In this document: piece after piece, positions 1 through 12,148 of the stretch | Layout: each line of letters starts with the position of its first letter | Position numbering within the stretch: the first letter of the stretch is position 1 | Origin: Siphonodentalium dalli | Taxonomy: Eukaryota; Mollusca; Scaphopoda; Gadilida; Siphonodentaliidae | DNA length: 64,000 nucleotides | Direction of reading: 5' to 3' | Assembly (NCBI GenBank): GCA_032622095.1 | Contig: CP136061.1 | Span: 121,596,754-121,660,753 of the forward strand | The notes under the pieces: generated by a model | What the model saw: the letters and a program-made list of their open reading frames with translations, nothing else | What the model was told of the DNA's origin: nothing | Databases searched by the model: none | Made by a program: the position numbers and the translations under genes

Positions 1-616
1 GCCCAATTCTGTCACCCGCTTCCACGGGGAGCAAGAAAGTGAAACTGTTCATTACAGCCAAACATAAAATCGGAGCGAACAGATTGACGACATGAAACCA
101 AGGCTTCCTATCAATGTCAATTTCCACGGTCAGTCGCATTCTATTTTCAAATTTGCATTCTGAATCGGTTACATTCCATTCTGGATTTTTCACGGTATAT
201 TCGATAAACTCCAGTGACCAGTCTCTGCATGTGAAGTTTAGTGTTGGACTTATCGTCGTTGTAAGGAAGGTAAGATTGCACGTATGGTGATCAAATGGGA
301 ACATGGATACCTTAAGGTTGCACGGAAATGCGAACACGTCATCAATCGCCCATACGACAAATCCACTGCTATCAACACGTATTTTCATCTTCTCGAAACC
401 AAGTCTCGAAACCTTCTCAGCGCCGACTTGAAAAAATGGCGGAAGCCATATATCATCAATGTCAACCATAACGTCCGATATGTTACCGTGTACAGATTCG
501 TTCCATTTGAGTCTCCGGTCCTCGAATTGAATCGTTAGTTGAACGAAAGCCGAGACCACCTGAGTATACGGATCCACCGATAGAAGGTTTGACACGAATA
601 CAGATATACAAGAAAA
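1..616 (-). CDS. Cys-loop (nicotinic-type) receptor subunit, gene A, ligand-binding/TM exon, cut by window edge
   Basis: This is the second exon of a ligand-gated ion channel subunit of the nicotinic acetylcholine receptor superfamily, a pentameric plasma-membrane channel. Reading the minus strand from 616 to 1, I translated it fully and found no stop. A pyrimidine-rich acceptor ending in TTAG precedes base 616. The extracellular part has RLKWNES, the loop-A-like WLPP, and a Cys-loop with 13 residues between the cysteines and an FPFD core. TM1 follows the PWFHVV motif, and the exon runs off the window at the start of TM2 (EAGDRIG). There is no vicinal Cys-Cys pair before TM1, so it is a non-alpha-type subunit. 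Compared with gene B it carries a 10-residue in-frame insertion before the Cys-loop and lacks a 3-residue duplication. Family is certain; ligand and ion are not known. Confidence 0.88.
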
Positions 617-699
617 CTAAGATGCATGCATCAGGTCGGCCGTGAACTATCTACCATAGAATTGTTGTAGCTATCGATTATACATTTTGAAACACCTGT

Positions 700-745
700 C
701 TGTATGTATGTATGTATGTGTGTATGCGTGAATGCATGTGTGTAT
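700..745. repeat. TGTA/TGTG microsatellite
   Basis: An imperfect TGTA run interrupted by TGTG and TGAA. The equivalent run in copy B is at about 16300-16345. Confidence 0.8.
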
Positions 746-1145
746 GTGTTATAGACTCTAACACTGCTCGAATTTGGTATTTAACGTGTCAACTTGACCT
801 CGCTCATAGGCATGTTTCTGGACCTTGACCGATCCGACTAAAAATTTGTGTGTAGGACTACTTCGATCCCGGGAGCAATATGGACGGGTCCAATTTCACG
901 TGGGACCATGTTCTCGAACGTGCTGATATAGGCATGTTTCTGGACCAATTGAACAATAGTTTGGCCAGACGCTGTATATACTGGGTACTGTCCAGATGGA
1001 GGCGATCACAAAAAAAATCCCTAACTAGCCCGAACGAAGTCGAGTACATCAGCTAGTTTAATATATATTTTGGACATTTGTCTGTCTGTTTGTCTGTTAG
1101 CTATGGCCGGGAAAACTGCCGGACAGATTTGACGAAATTTGATAC

Positions 1146-1510
1146 CTAGGGGAAATTATTTCCAGGGAGTATTTTGGACGGGTCAAATCTTGATCCCGAC
1201 CTGACTTTGACATTCAAAAAGATCAATTCAAGGTCAAATCTGGTAAAACGGAAGTATTTCAACGAAATTTGATACCTACTGTTACTTTTGTCCCAGGAGT
1301 GTTTCGGGTGGGTCAAATCATGACCCTGACCTGATCTTGACATTCAAAATTGTCAATTCAAGGTCAAATCGGGTATAAAGCCGGGCGGATTTCGACGGGT
1401 ACTTTTGTCGTGACTTTTGTCCGGGGAGTGTTTTGGACGGGTCAAATCGTGACCCCGACATGACCTTCACCTTTAAAATAGTCAATTCAAGGTTAAATCG
1501 CGCATTTCTC
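1146..1510. repeat. Diverged tandem units with GGACGGGTCAAATC
   Basis: Three imperfect units of about 120-140 bp share GGGTCAAATC, then GA(T/C)CCCGACCTGA, then TCAATTCAAGGTCAAATC. The same block recurs in copy B at about 16747-17110, so it predates the segmental duplication. A TGTCTGTC-rich stretch precedes both. Confidence 0.75.
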
Positions 1511-3006
1511 CGAAAATCAGAGGGGAACATCCCGGACGAAGTGGGGTCCACGAGCTACTATTATATATTTCTAGATTTAGTTACAAACTAAATACCTGTA
1601 TATTGTACAAAGAAATGTTTGACAAATATATCTGTATCAATATTACCATACGGGTCATTAAAATAGATACGACGAAACAAATTTTGAAGGGTGCATGTAT
1701 CAGGTAAATTTTTATATTTCAAATGATGACAGGAATGCAGAAAGCTGAAGTACCTATAACGTAATACTGGCTATCCGCATGAAGAGATATACATGTATAT
1801 AAAAACCAGATGAGGGATATGTCTGTACAGTTGCTAAACAATTCAGTCATGCAAAAGAGGATCAAAGAGTAAGATACCAAATTGCTGCCCGTGGTAATGT
1901 TTTTTAACGAAATTCGGGAAAATTAGATTACTCTCACCCTGGTTATCCAGAAGATAATTGTGGAATCTGATGACGATCGGACAAGGGTGTCGTCTGTAGG
2001 ATCAACCAAATTATTTAGCCATAAAAATAGTAAGATTGAAGATCACCGCTGGCAGTGATGTCTTCACAAGGACAGTTTGAGAACAAAATATGGCTCACAT
2101 CTAGCGGTGACCCAAAATATCCACATAAGAAAAAGTTCTCCAATAAAAGCTGGCTGCAGGGTGCGCCAATTGATTCAAATTCGAAATTTAGCAGGGTGTA
2201 CTGCTTGTGGCCATGTTTTCCCCGCAAATTTGATAGACTGATGGACAAAACCACTGAATCCGTTGAATCAATATACATGTATACATGGATTAATTTATAT
2301 GCATTGTTATACACAGTACTGGTATATAAAGGTACTGAAAATAACTATATTACTAGTATACACAAAATAAACCATATATCATGGCTATGGGTTCTAATAT
2401 CCGAACATGACAGCTGAGAACTTGGTGTGAATTAAAGAGTGGTTGTTTCTCAAGCATATCTAACCCTCCACGTTAGAAACATGCCATTAAATGTCATAAG
2501 TATAATCTAGCTTGAGGACAGAAGTGATCCATAAAACCCCCCTTAATTCAACCAGGTCCTCGCGCGATGTATGATCGATCACATGATGATCTAGGGGGAT
2601 TATAATTGATGTATAAAAACAGCACTGCATGTAAATATAAAATAAAATAGTGCTACATCTTATTACAGATTATTGCCATATATAATCAGTGATTATACAG
2701 ACAGTCTGACAAAATAAAGTTTCAGTGACACTCTATCCGAAGAGGGGAATAATTTCATCTGTTACAGTCAATGGAGCAATTATGAATCTGGAAAGGTGAA
2801 ATTTCTAAGTAATACTAGATATCGACATGACGCGATAAAATATAACGTAAATGCAATATGGCCGCTGGCGACCATTTTTTCCTATGAAATTAAAAAAATA
2901 TTTGATAGCTCTCATCTGATAGATCAATATCAAGATAAATATGAAGTTTGGTGATGATCGGATGAGTGAAGTGGACTGTGGTCTGTGCTAAACGGTTTAG
3001 TAATGC

Positions 3007-3300
3007 TTAAAAAGATTCTTACCTTAATATTTTTATGTTCACTTTATAAACTTCACTGAGTCATCTTTGTCATGTATTGAGTTTGATATCTTTTGTTAAC
3101 AGTTTATAAATCATGTATGTCTCATGTTTGTTATTTTAATTTATGTGTTTATTATCATTAAATAAAGTTGCATTCCTTAAAAAGATTCTTACCTCAATGT
3201 TTTTATGTTCACTTTATAAACTCCACTGAGTCATCTTTGTCATGTATTGAATTTGATATCTTTTGTTAACAGTTTATAAATTATGTATGTCTCGTGTTCG
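3007..3300. repeat. 170-bp tandem duplication
   Basis: TTAAAAAGATTCTTACC starts at 3007 and again at 3177, and the following ~125 bp match with few changes. The first copy ends with AATAAA followed by GTTGCATTCC. Confidence 0.85.
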
Positions 3301-3960
3301 TTATTATATTATATACACTTTATAGTGTGTTTTCAGAACGAAAAAAAATTGAATAAAATCAACAAATTTGTAAATTTAAAAACAATTCAAACGTTGTTGT
3401 ATTCCATGTCCCAGCCCGGACATATACACCAAATTTCAATAATATTCATTGAGAAACAACGGACCAAACGCTTTATAACACCCGTATACATCTTTTATTC
3501 CGAATCGGACTCGGGTACATGTTATAGTAGGTACCGAATTGACACACGTCGACTGGGCGAGTTGGCCATGGGGCGATTAAGCCGATTCCGGCACATTCTA
3601 TAATTTACCGTATGTATCCGTTTACGCGTAGTTTACTTTAGAAAGTTCCGCAATTAATACCGTAAATAGAGCGACCTTATTTGACAGAGAATGCCTCTGT
3701 TATTGATTATCAAGTTGCTGTACATTAAAAACGACAAATTCACATGCTCGTTCAAGCGCAGTAGTCTATTTTCCCCATGTTAAAGGACATCCACAAATAC
3801 TAAATAACGCTAACCTACTGCCGAATGTTTGACACGACAACTGTTAACATATTTGACCTGAATTCATCTGACGCGGTATTATTCCTCAAAATAAACAACA
3901 AAACCATCGTTACTTGGAAATGTAGTTTGGGCTAACATTTACATAAATCCTCCAGATCAA

Positions 3961-4308
3961 TTATCCGACACACACGTCAGATGAAAAAGTCACATGAAGT
4001 AACCGGCCAAATTGGCCGAAATAAGGTGAGATTTCCCATATCGGTGGCCTGGCTCGTGGGTTGTAATCCTTCAGAATATATTCAAGAAGTCGCGTCTCAA
4101 TGAGGTCCTCGTCCGATAGGTCCTTCCTCTTTTCGTCGAACGTTGAGGTTTCTATTTTAGACACCATGGTATTTCGATCGATCAATGTAAAATGTTCCTC
4201 TGTCCATGTGTAGTTATTATGCACCTCTGTTCCGAAAGCAAAATTTAATGTCGAACAAAGTAAAAACAGACAGCATAGTTTCGTGAAAATATTAACTAAA
4301 TTCATCAT
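3961..4308 (-). CDS. Cys-loop receptor gene A, first coding exon (signal peptide and N-terminal helix)
   Basis: Two ATG codons in a row open this exon (4308 and 4305). They are followed by a basic then strongly hydrophobic segment ending FAFG, a typical secretory signal peptide of about 26 residues. An acidic/charged stretch follows, then LLEYILKDYNPRARPP at about residues 74-89, which is the N-terminal helix motif (LL..YNP..RP) seen before the first beta strand of nicotinic-type receptors. The reading frame is longer upstream (to 4341) only through a non-ATG codon, so 4308 is the likely start. The 3' splice donor is not clear. Weak GT candidates lie at about 4007, 3996 and 3979, and the in-frame stop is just beyond 3961, so the true exon end is between roughly 4030 and 3975. 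It joins the exon at 616 across an intron of about 3.4 kb. Confidence 0.75.
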   Translation of the reverse strand: MMNLVNIFTKLCCLFLLCSTLNFAFGTEVHNNYTWTEEHFTLIDRNTMVSKIETSTFDEKRKDLSDEDLIETRLLEYILKDYNPRARPPIWEISPYFGQFGRLLHVTFSSDVCVG

Positions 4309-4540
4309 GCTTGTTCTCGAACAAATTAACTCCTTGTTCAAGAAAAACTACGTCAGACCTGCGCTATATTTCGCACAACTGAACCCAATAATGTAGAGTG
4401 TATCTTTCTATATAATGCGCACAATGTGTCATGTGAGTTCTTTTTTACGAGCACGCAAGTAATTCAAGCCCGATATACGAAATATTTCAACAACGTCGCG
4501 ATGGAAGATGATAGCTTTCATCTGGATGGCGCCAATGTCT

Positions 4541-4732
4541 GAATGACACACATTTACTGCTCTTATAAATGCAACGTCCATTATATTGACAAGATGACGA
4601 GATCAGGTATCCATTACTAACTCACAAATATTGGGTAACAAATGACGATACACATAGATATGAAAGTCACTCCGGGTCATCAAAATTGACTAACAAACAC
4701 CTACTGATACGGCTCTTGTTACAAACGGTTTT
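4541..4732 (-). repeat. Block upstream of gene A exon 1, shared with 19390-19580
   Basis: About 190 bp, with roughly 85-90 percent identity by eye, match 19390-19580. It lies 230 bp upstream of the gene A start codon on the minus strand and may contain the promoter. On the minus strand it reads CATTTATAAGAGCAGTAAATG, with a TATA-like core. Promoter function is inference. Confidence 0.6.
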
Positions 4733-4741
4733 ATATAACTT

Positions 4742-5800
4742 CAACTTGATCAGGCTTTGCATAAATCCAGCCAAACATTGCAAGAGATTTTCAACAAAGA
4801 ATGTCTGATACATTTACAATGTCCTCAACAGTCAATTTCAATGGTAAAATACTTACTCAACCTTAACGTGCATAGCATTTCAAGTATCGAGCTGCTGTAG
4901 TTTTTATAATTATGTAGGATGTTACAAGCGACCGGTGTTTTCGGCAAAATAATTCCCGAGTCGAGACCGAGGGTTTATATGGACGAAAACACCAGGTTAA
5001 GTGTTATATCCGACTTCAACCCAATATATTTGTCTTGATGAGTAAAAAACAAACATACCTATCATAGTGTACTGCTTGAACCTCTCAAACATTTACAGTA
5101 CATTTGCACCCGCATTTCCGTTAAAACCAGATCGATGCTACCTGTCGAATTTGGTACACCACATGAAGAAACGAACAATAACATTTTCAGCGCCATGCAC
5201 TTTTATGGTCTAATCCAATCTGCGGACGCGTTTGAGATCAGACGCACATACTGTTATAGTCAAACTGCCCCATGATCACTACTCAGTTCCATTGTTTCTC
5301 CCTCGTCATGTGTTACCCAATTCTTTCTCGATTTTTGATTGATCCACTACATGTATAAACAGTTTGCTAACACATATGGCCAAGGACAACAATCTGGCAA
5401 GGGTTTGCATAAAAAACGCTTCGATATCGATTAAAATTCCAATAAGCAACGTGATTAAGGACCCTACATGTGTAAAGTGTGCCATTTAACGTCGGACCAA
5501 GCGGTGATGATGCGGATTACACTGATTGCCTGATTATTTCCCTCAACGGGGATATATAATGCGCGAAACTTCGCTTACCCTGTGTCAAGAAATTTCACTT
5601 GGGCATCATGGAGTAAATGTTAGCCAGGAATTGATATTACTTTTCTTTGTTAACATATGGAATCGTATTAATCCAGCCCCGAATCGCATAATACGAGCCC
5701 AAATATATTGACAGTGTGTCGTGACTAAAAACCGTCCGGAACTGCTGGGATCCGAATCAGCCCAGACCGGCAGCATGGTGTTTAGGCGGGATTTTAGAGA
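4742..5800. other. Intergenic, nothing recognised
   Basis: Moderately AT-rich unique sequence. I found no coding signal, RNA gene or clear repeat. Confidence 0.5.
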
Positions 5801-5817
5801 CCAGAACAGTGTGGGTT

Positions 5818-6460
5818 TTCATGAAAACCCCTACACGTACTGTTTGGGCCGCTGCCACACAGAAGTGTGGCGATATTAACCCCTACTTTCCAGAATTTCA
5901 ATATGGTATCTGCATAAAAAATTGTCATTACTTGCAGACAGGACCCCATGTCGCCATCATACCACTACGAACTCCACACATATATGTAGCGGAACTACCA
6001 TCGACTATATTCGCACAGAAACAAGTGGGAATCGCCCACCAAAGCCACGGCAGGCAAATAACACTCGAAATGGCGACATCACGATGTCTGTCGCCATGAA
6101 GCAAACATACCAGGACCGCCCATGGGCCGTCTGGGGTGAATTTAGTGGCCAAAACACATGAAAACCCACCCACGCACGGATGTGGGCTGCGGCCGCGCAT
6201 AAGTATCGCTATTAACCCCTAACTTACCAGAATTTCAATATTGTCGCAATTGAACCACGAAGAACTCCACATATGTCGGTATAGTGGAACTAACGTCGAC
6301 TATAAATTCGCGAATTAATAAGGAATATTGCCCAACATATCGTGGCAATTAACCCTCGATATTTCACCATCGCCGATTATGTTCGCCGCCAAAGAAGCGA
6401 ACAGCCGGAAACGCCCGCGTGGCGTCTAATTAGGATGATTTTAGTGGCCATGCAGCATAG
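5818..6460. repeat. Diverged direct repeat, unit about 340 bp
   Basis: Two units share ATGAAAACCC at the start, then ATTAACCCCTA(A)CTT.CCAGAATTTCAATAT, GAACTCCACA, GTCGACTATA and TTTAGTGGCC in the same order (for example CAGAATTTCAATAT at about 5890 and 6228). They are too diverged to align everywhere. Unit size and the TTAACCCCT core recall the 353-bp satellite at 45.9 kb, but I see no convincing homology. Confidence 0.6.
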
Positions 6461-7116
6461 TGCTTGTGTCTCATTAAAACCCATTCAAAAAATTAGTACT
6501 TTAGTGGAGGTATATTTAGAACTTGATGGGCATGTTATATAGAACAATCCCGAACTAATAATTCGCCGTCGAGTAGTAACACAAACGATCGCAGCTCTGA
6601 ATATAAACATCAGATCAGGAAGCAGTAAACTCTACATGATATAATGTTTGTAGGAGCTGGTGATAGTAAAGTTTTATGTATCAAGATCCATGTTTACTGA
6701 GATTTTGTTAATATGGTTTCCCCTACCCCATTTTTCCGATATTCAAATTTGGAGTCAGTTTCCAGAAACATGAATGAAATCCAGTGACATTCATTGACAT
6801 ATCCAATATAACGCTATTATTTCAACACTAAGAGTTTTAGGGTAAACGAACATTGCTTTTACTATTTATACGCAAAAACTTAAAAAATTGACAAAAACGC
6901 CCCAAAATAGCATTTTTAGAAAAAAAAGTTAATACTGAGTATTCATTGGGCCATAAGTTGATTTTCTACACAATGTTTTTCGAAATTCATTCACAGAGTG
7001 TGTAATCATGTATACGTAAGTTATTATGAGAAATACAGGGAATATGGATTTGGTGACTGTAACGGGTTAGATTGCGAACAGGGTGGATATTTGTCTATGT
7101 GGTAACCTGACCACTG

Positions 7117-7196
7117 TGTAGGAACTGTTACATCGGAAGTCGTTCTATCGCCTGTTTGTGATGATTCTTGACTGATTTGTGACGGTTCCTTATGAT
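7117..7196 (+). repeat. Left arm of a distant inverted repeat
   Basis: About 80 bp starting TAGGAACTGTTACAT and ending GGTTCCTTATGAT. It matches the reverse complement of 9037-9118. The arms bound about 2.0 kb, as in a terminal-inverted-repeat element, but I recognise no transposase between them. Confidence 0.7.
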
Positions 7197-8316
7197 CGAA
7201 ATTGTACATTTTAGCGACTTTTTGACAGTTAAAATGCAATTTTGGAGCCGTCTAGCTGATAATTCGATAAATTGTTCTATTTCCCTCACAATCGGTGGCC
7301 CGACGAAAACCACGAATTTTGATATTTGTTTGGGTTCTCTCCCGATCGAATCGGTTCTCTCCCCATTTAATCGGTTCTATACGGGTAATACTATGGCTAA
7401 TGTTTGACAAGAAACATGGTTCAAACAGACCATGTCGTGAAATTAACCAAAGATAAGCACAACAAAATATGAATTAAGTTGAAATTTCCACCACTTGTCA
7501 CCAATTTCGATGAATTACACTGCCTTCCTATGCGTATTCAATAACCTGTGTTACGCCAATCACCAAGACGCCAGCTAATTTGAAAATAACGCGTTTTGCA
7601 GGCCCAACATTGCCATGAGTCAATAGCCGGTTAATTAGTGAAATGTCATAGCGCTGGACTTCGGAAAGCGTGAGCGTAGACGGGATATATAGAGTTTTCT
7701 GTCTTGTATTTTATGTTGTCTATTTTCGTAGACGCATTTTGATAAGCAAAAAGCCAAAAAATAAGACGTTAAAAGTTCGTTGATATCCATACAATGTTCT
7801 GATTACGCAATTTATGAAGTTATGTTGGGCATCCGCTTGCTGGATGCTGATTATACACGTTAGGTGCTATCGCACTTGTTCTTTTTTCACGACAATCTGA
7901 CCGGCAATCGCTCAGGTTTTGCCCAAATTCTAAGCCTTTAGACAGTGAAGCCATGCCACTCAGATTCCTGTTAAGAGATACCTGATTACAACCAATCACG
8001 CAATTAATTGTATCCACTCGCCTGTAGGAGGGAATAATTGTTTTATACTAGTAACGGCTATCTGTTGTAATAATAATTAAAACAAAAATTGAAAGCAAAA
8101 ATTATTTGGTCACCCGCCTTTGGCTTACTATAAAGTAGTCGCCCCCGAACATGCAAGATCACCCCCGGGACAACTGGTCTTGGGCATGAGTAGTCACGCG
8201 TCCTCGGGGATATTCCGGAATGTAAATACCGGTACCAATACTAAACCTTTAAAAGTGATTCAATCAGCCAATGGAAGTCTTACAAAATCGTGTGACCATT
8301 GGTGAAAAGACTACAA

Positions 8317-8396
8317 GTGAAGTCGGGCCCATGTGAAGTCGACCCCATATGAAGATGACCCAATACGAAGACGACCCGACGCGAAGTCGACCTGAG
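8317..8396 (+). repeat. 16-bp tandem repeat, five units
   Basis: Five contiguous 16-bp units with core GAAGTCGACCC(C)AT. The units are GTGAAGTCGGGCCCAT, GTGAAGTCGACCCCAT, ATGAAGATGACCCAAT, ACGAAGACGACCCGAC and GCGAAGTCGACCTGAG. It stands out as GC-rich in AT-rich surroundings. Confidence 0.9.
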
Positions 8397-9036
8397 ATGA
8401 TTACATGTAGATAGGAATTTAATATTATTAATATGATTTTAAATGAGCGCGACGGACAATTACACTTTAAAAGAACACATAATCATTATGACAATGTATG
8501 TATATAAGGAGGGACTTTCCTCAGTCGTCGTTGTAAAATTGAACTAAGAGAACAATTTCAACATATTGTTGGTGTGAAATTTCCAACCAATCTAGTGTAA
8601 GGTATGAAATTTGAAACTGTTGTAAAATTTGACAAAAGTTAGGGCAGACACCAATTAAGCACCCCTCCCTGTCAAAGCCGGCCCCTCCCCACCACCCATA
8701 TCCCCCGGCCACGCCATGACATATCAATGATTCAGTTGAACGTGATTTCATAAGATATGTTCATGTCTGGGCGACAAACATGTGTAGTCGGGTCTTTCGA
8801 GGAAGAAATATGTCGGTGTTCTGTTCAGAATGCGTTTCACATTTTATACGCCACGAAAAACAAAGGAATTTCGTTTACGTGATTCGATTTTCAGTGATAA
8901 CATGTTGACATTTACGCGATAACTCGCTAATTCCGAGTTAATTGTGATCTGCAGCCTATGTTCGTTCGGGAAAGTATAATACATTCAAGATATCTATAAG
9001 TATGCGTGATTTTGTCCCGAAAATGATTATTTGTAA

Positions 9037-9118
9037 TCATAAGGAACCGTAACAAATCAGTCAAGACCCATCACAATACCGGCGATAAAACGACTTCCTA
9101 TGTAACAGTTCCTATACA
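9037..9118 (-). repeat. Right arm of the inverted repeat begun at 7117
   Basis: This is the inverted partner of 7117-7196. It shares GGAACTGTTACAT, GGAAGTCGTT, CTTGACTGATTTGT and GGTTCCTTATGAT with about 85 percent identity by eye. Confidence 0.7.
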
Positions 9119-9315
9119 CAGTGAACCAGACACCCATATTTAAAGTCGCTGCGACTGGATCCCGCCAGAAAGCCACCACCACCGCATCTAAGGGGGCACG
9201 CGTGTGGATCCCACCACTACCCCATCCAGCGGGACAGCATTGAAGAGAAGGACCAAGACCCCATCTCAGCGACATCGATATCAGCTTAGGAAATCTGAAC
9301 ATTGGCCATCAAAGA

Positions 9316-9372
9316 ATACAAGAAAACTAAGATGCATGCATCTGGTCAGCCATGAACTATTTAGCATAGAAT
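9316..9372 (-). pseudogene. Relic receptor copy C: exon 2 splice-acceptor fragment
   Basis: About 57 bp match the exon 2 acceptor and adjacent intron of genes A (600-660) and B (16200-16260), including ATACAAGAAAACTAAGATGC. The exon itself is gone: the sequence below 9316 does not resemble the receptor coding sequence in any frame. This marks a third, deleted tandem copy. Confidence 0.65.
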
Positions 9373-9379
9373 AATTCAG

Positions 9380-10860
9380 TTCGGTTGCAGTTTCACAACG
9401 TTACAACTGACATACGATTACACCTTGAATGTGGAACTATTTAAGAGTGAATATTAATGTTCTAAATCCCATGTTTCACCGTTAGTGGTAATGGGGTCGT
9501 ACTTTATTAACACGCAAGTAGTGTAATTAAGTACGGGTAATTAGAAGTAACAAATCGTTTAGTTTCTATCGTATCGGCTAAAAGGGGTGAGCAGATTGCT
9601 GATGATGAATGCTCTCGTTAGCTGCCAATATAATGTGCATATTTGCCCCGTTACGTTTATACACTGTAGCATTGGCGGGCCAGATTGTGTTGACATGTTA
9701 AGTGTTTGGTTCATTAATAACAGATCAGCAGGGATTTGTCGTGATAACGTATACGTGGAAATATGCTACCTAAACGGTTAAATTAACGGTTGATCTATTA
9801 CACCACCGTGTATACTCGGTTTAAATAGGTATATTATATAGGGACGTGTGCTCAATTTTGGTGCGGACCGATGATCAAAAAAAATCAGAGGTAAATGTCG
9901 GCGGGCGGGGGGGCCATTTTTTCAATAATTTTAAAAGAAATTGAACAGTTTCAGCAGCAGCAAAAAAAGGGTGTACAATTGGCAAATGATGATGGGCGGC
10001 GTGACGTGTAACTAGGATTGAAATTAGATATGCAATTTGGAGATTATTGGATGAGGGATGTTATATTAATTATATTAAAGGGACGAGGGGGCTTAGTTGT
10101 CGAAAATATTCATATTTGTTCCAAACACCGTAAACAGAAAAATATTAAAACGCAAAAAGTTTTGATTCAAATATACGATCACTATCGCGTAAACATCATG
10201 CTCACATAAAGACCTACTAAATTTTACCTAAACAAGAGTCTGATTGTGTTATAGAAGGCAGCACAATGCTACTGGCTAATCACACACAAATGGTATAAAC
10301 GCTCTTTATTATTTCCAAATAAGGAATTGAGCAACAAAGAACGCTCTTTATGTTTACCATCATAATATAAAGAAACACCAAGAAAGTAACTTTTTATGCT
10401 TTGTTTACATAACAATCGTCAAATTTACGACAATAACATACTGTTTATGAGATATTTCTCATTTGTATATTAACAAAGTATGTCTATATTTGAATATTAT
10501 TTTCGTTTGTAGCGGTTTTTGACAGGTGGAATTATGTTCACAGGATACCCACCAAGGCCTTCCGTACCTTTAAGGTATACTGCAACTTTGTTTCTTGTCA
10601 ATAGCAGAATACATAATGCTATTAAGAAGTGACACAAAACACAGAACATTTTTTTTAATTATAAGTATTGAGCAGTGAGAAATATTTGAGTCGAGGAAAC
10701 CAGTAACGAAAGGCGATATTAACATGATTTCTGTCAGCGAATAATTGTTTACGTTCCAATGAATATTAAAATGTACTGAAAACAAACTGCTAATGGGTGC
10801 CAGACTTTCATAAACACAAATTATGTATTAATGGTGTATTTCGTTCTTAATTGTCTAAAA
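9380..10860. other. Intergenic or copy C intron, nothing recognised
   Basis: AT-rich sequence with no credible exon. It contains two of the recurrent AACGCTCTTT words (10298 and 10340). Reading frames here are short and without family resemblance. Confidence 0.5.
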
Positions 10861-10867
10861 AAATAGG

Positions 10868-11099
10868 GGATGGGGATGTTTGGATCTCTAGTTTAACGAC
10901 ATTTTTCGGTCTTTAATAGTTTAATGACATTTTTCGGTCTTTATAATATCTCAAGATATAGGGGGTATTTGGATCTCTAGTTTAACGACATTTTTCGGTC
11001 TTTATAGTTTAACGACATTCTCGGTCTTTAATATTTCAAGATATAGGGGCCCTTAGTGGGTATTTGGATCTCTAGTTTAACGACATTTTTCGGTCTTTG
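10868..11099 (+). repeat. Short tandem block with GACATTTTTCGGTCTTTA
   Basis: AGTTTAACGACATTTTTCGG recurs five times with small changes (about 10890, 10918, 10979, 11006, 11074). These are organised in larger ~95-bp units that start TTTGGATCTCTAG and end CAAGATATAGGGG. Confidence 0.85.
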
Positions 11100-11168
11100 A
11101 TAGCAAAATGGAAGAAGTACATCTTTGGAAAGATGTGGTGGCCCTAAAAAGGAAAGTTGTTTGGTGAT

Positions 11169-12138
11169 CTTGAAATGCAGTTTTTCTGAACAGTCTTCCT
11201 TGATTAAAGTGATGTGAAACACTCCGGCAGACAACGGGCAGAGTGATCAAATAGAAATTAAGAATAATCTTTCTCAAAGTAGTTATTTGTTACGAATATT
11301 AATCCAAATGGATGATACACAACATCATTCTTATATATTAGTTAAATGCAATGACTCTCGATGGCGAAATCATTTTTGTTTAATTATAGCCGATAGTTGC
11401 GCCCCGAATCGAGATGTAAATATTTACAATTTGGAGTAGTTCAGACGATGTTCTCTATGAAGTGGGGTGGTAGATTTTTTTGGAAATTTTCAGTGATGTT
11501 AGTAGAATGATAACATTCCCCAGGTTGGCAAAGTGCCTGAGCACTAACTTATCAATTTCTCGCACCCGAAAAAGTCCATAACAAGTCCATAATATGTCTT
11601 TAAGCATATATATAAATCTCCGAAAACCAAAATTCTAAAGCATTAAACGATTTCTTGAAATACAGTTTTTCTGAACAGTCTTCCTTGATTAAAGTGATGT
11701 GAAACACTCCGGCAGACACCGGGCAGAGTGATCAAATAGAAATTAAGAATAATCTTTCTCAAAGTAGTTATTCGTTACGAATATTAATCCAAATGGATGA
11801 TACACAACGTCATTCTTATATATTAGTTAAATGCAATGACTCTCGATGGCGAAATCATTTTTGTTTAATTATAGCCGATAGTTGCGCCCCGAATCGAGAT
11901 GTAAATATTTACAATTTGGAGTAGTTCAGACGATGTTCTCTATGAAGTGGTGTGGCAGATTTTTTTGGAAATTTTCAGTGATGTTAGTAGAATGATAACA
12001 TTCCCCAGGTTGGCAAAGTGCCTGAGCACTAACTTAACAATTTCTCACACCCGAAAAAGTCCATAACAAGTCCATAATATGTCTTTAAGCATATATATAA
12101 ATCTCCGAAAACAAAAATTCTAAAGCATTAAACGATTT
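11169..12138. repeat. 485-bp perfect-length tandem duplication
   Basis: The units 11169-11653 and 11654-12138 abut directly and have identical length, with only about a dozen substitutions (for example ACAACGGGC versus ACACCGGGC). Both start CTTGAAAT.CAGTTTTTC and end GCATTAAACGATTT. I see no conserved open frame in the unit. Confidence 0.95.
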
Positions 12139-12148
12139 GCTATATTTC

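Larger units (their letters stand above)
1..2970. repeat. Segmental duplication, copy A
   Basis: The whole stretch aligns colinearly with 15625-18801. It covers the receptor exon, its acceptor, the (TGTA)n microsatellite and the first ~2.3 kb of the intron. Differences are scattered substitutions and small indels. Homology stops abruptly after the shared GATGAGTGA at about 2970/18801. The copy extends beyond the left window edge. Confidence 0.9.
617..3960 (-). other. Gene A intron, filled with diverged repeats
   Basis: Holds a TGTA-type microsatellite (about 700-745), a block of diverged tandem units around GGACGGGTCAAATC (1160-1510), and two or three diverged units built around a CCATGTTTT...GATCGGA motif pair (about 1895-2960). 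It also has a 170-bp tandem duplication (3007 onward) and an AT-rich remainder. I see no further receptor exon in it. Confidence 0.7.

Noticed and set aside
5526-6200. Reading frames of 60-96 codons around the 340-bp direct repeat
   Set aside because: No domain, opposing overlapping frames, and no conservation of frame between the two repeat units.
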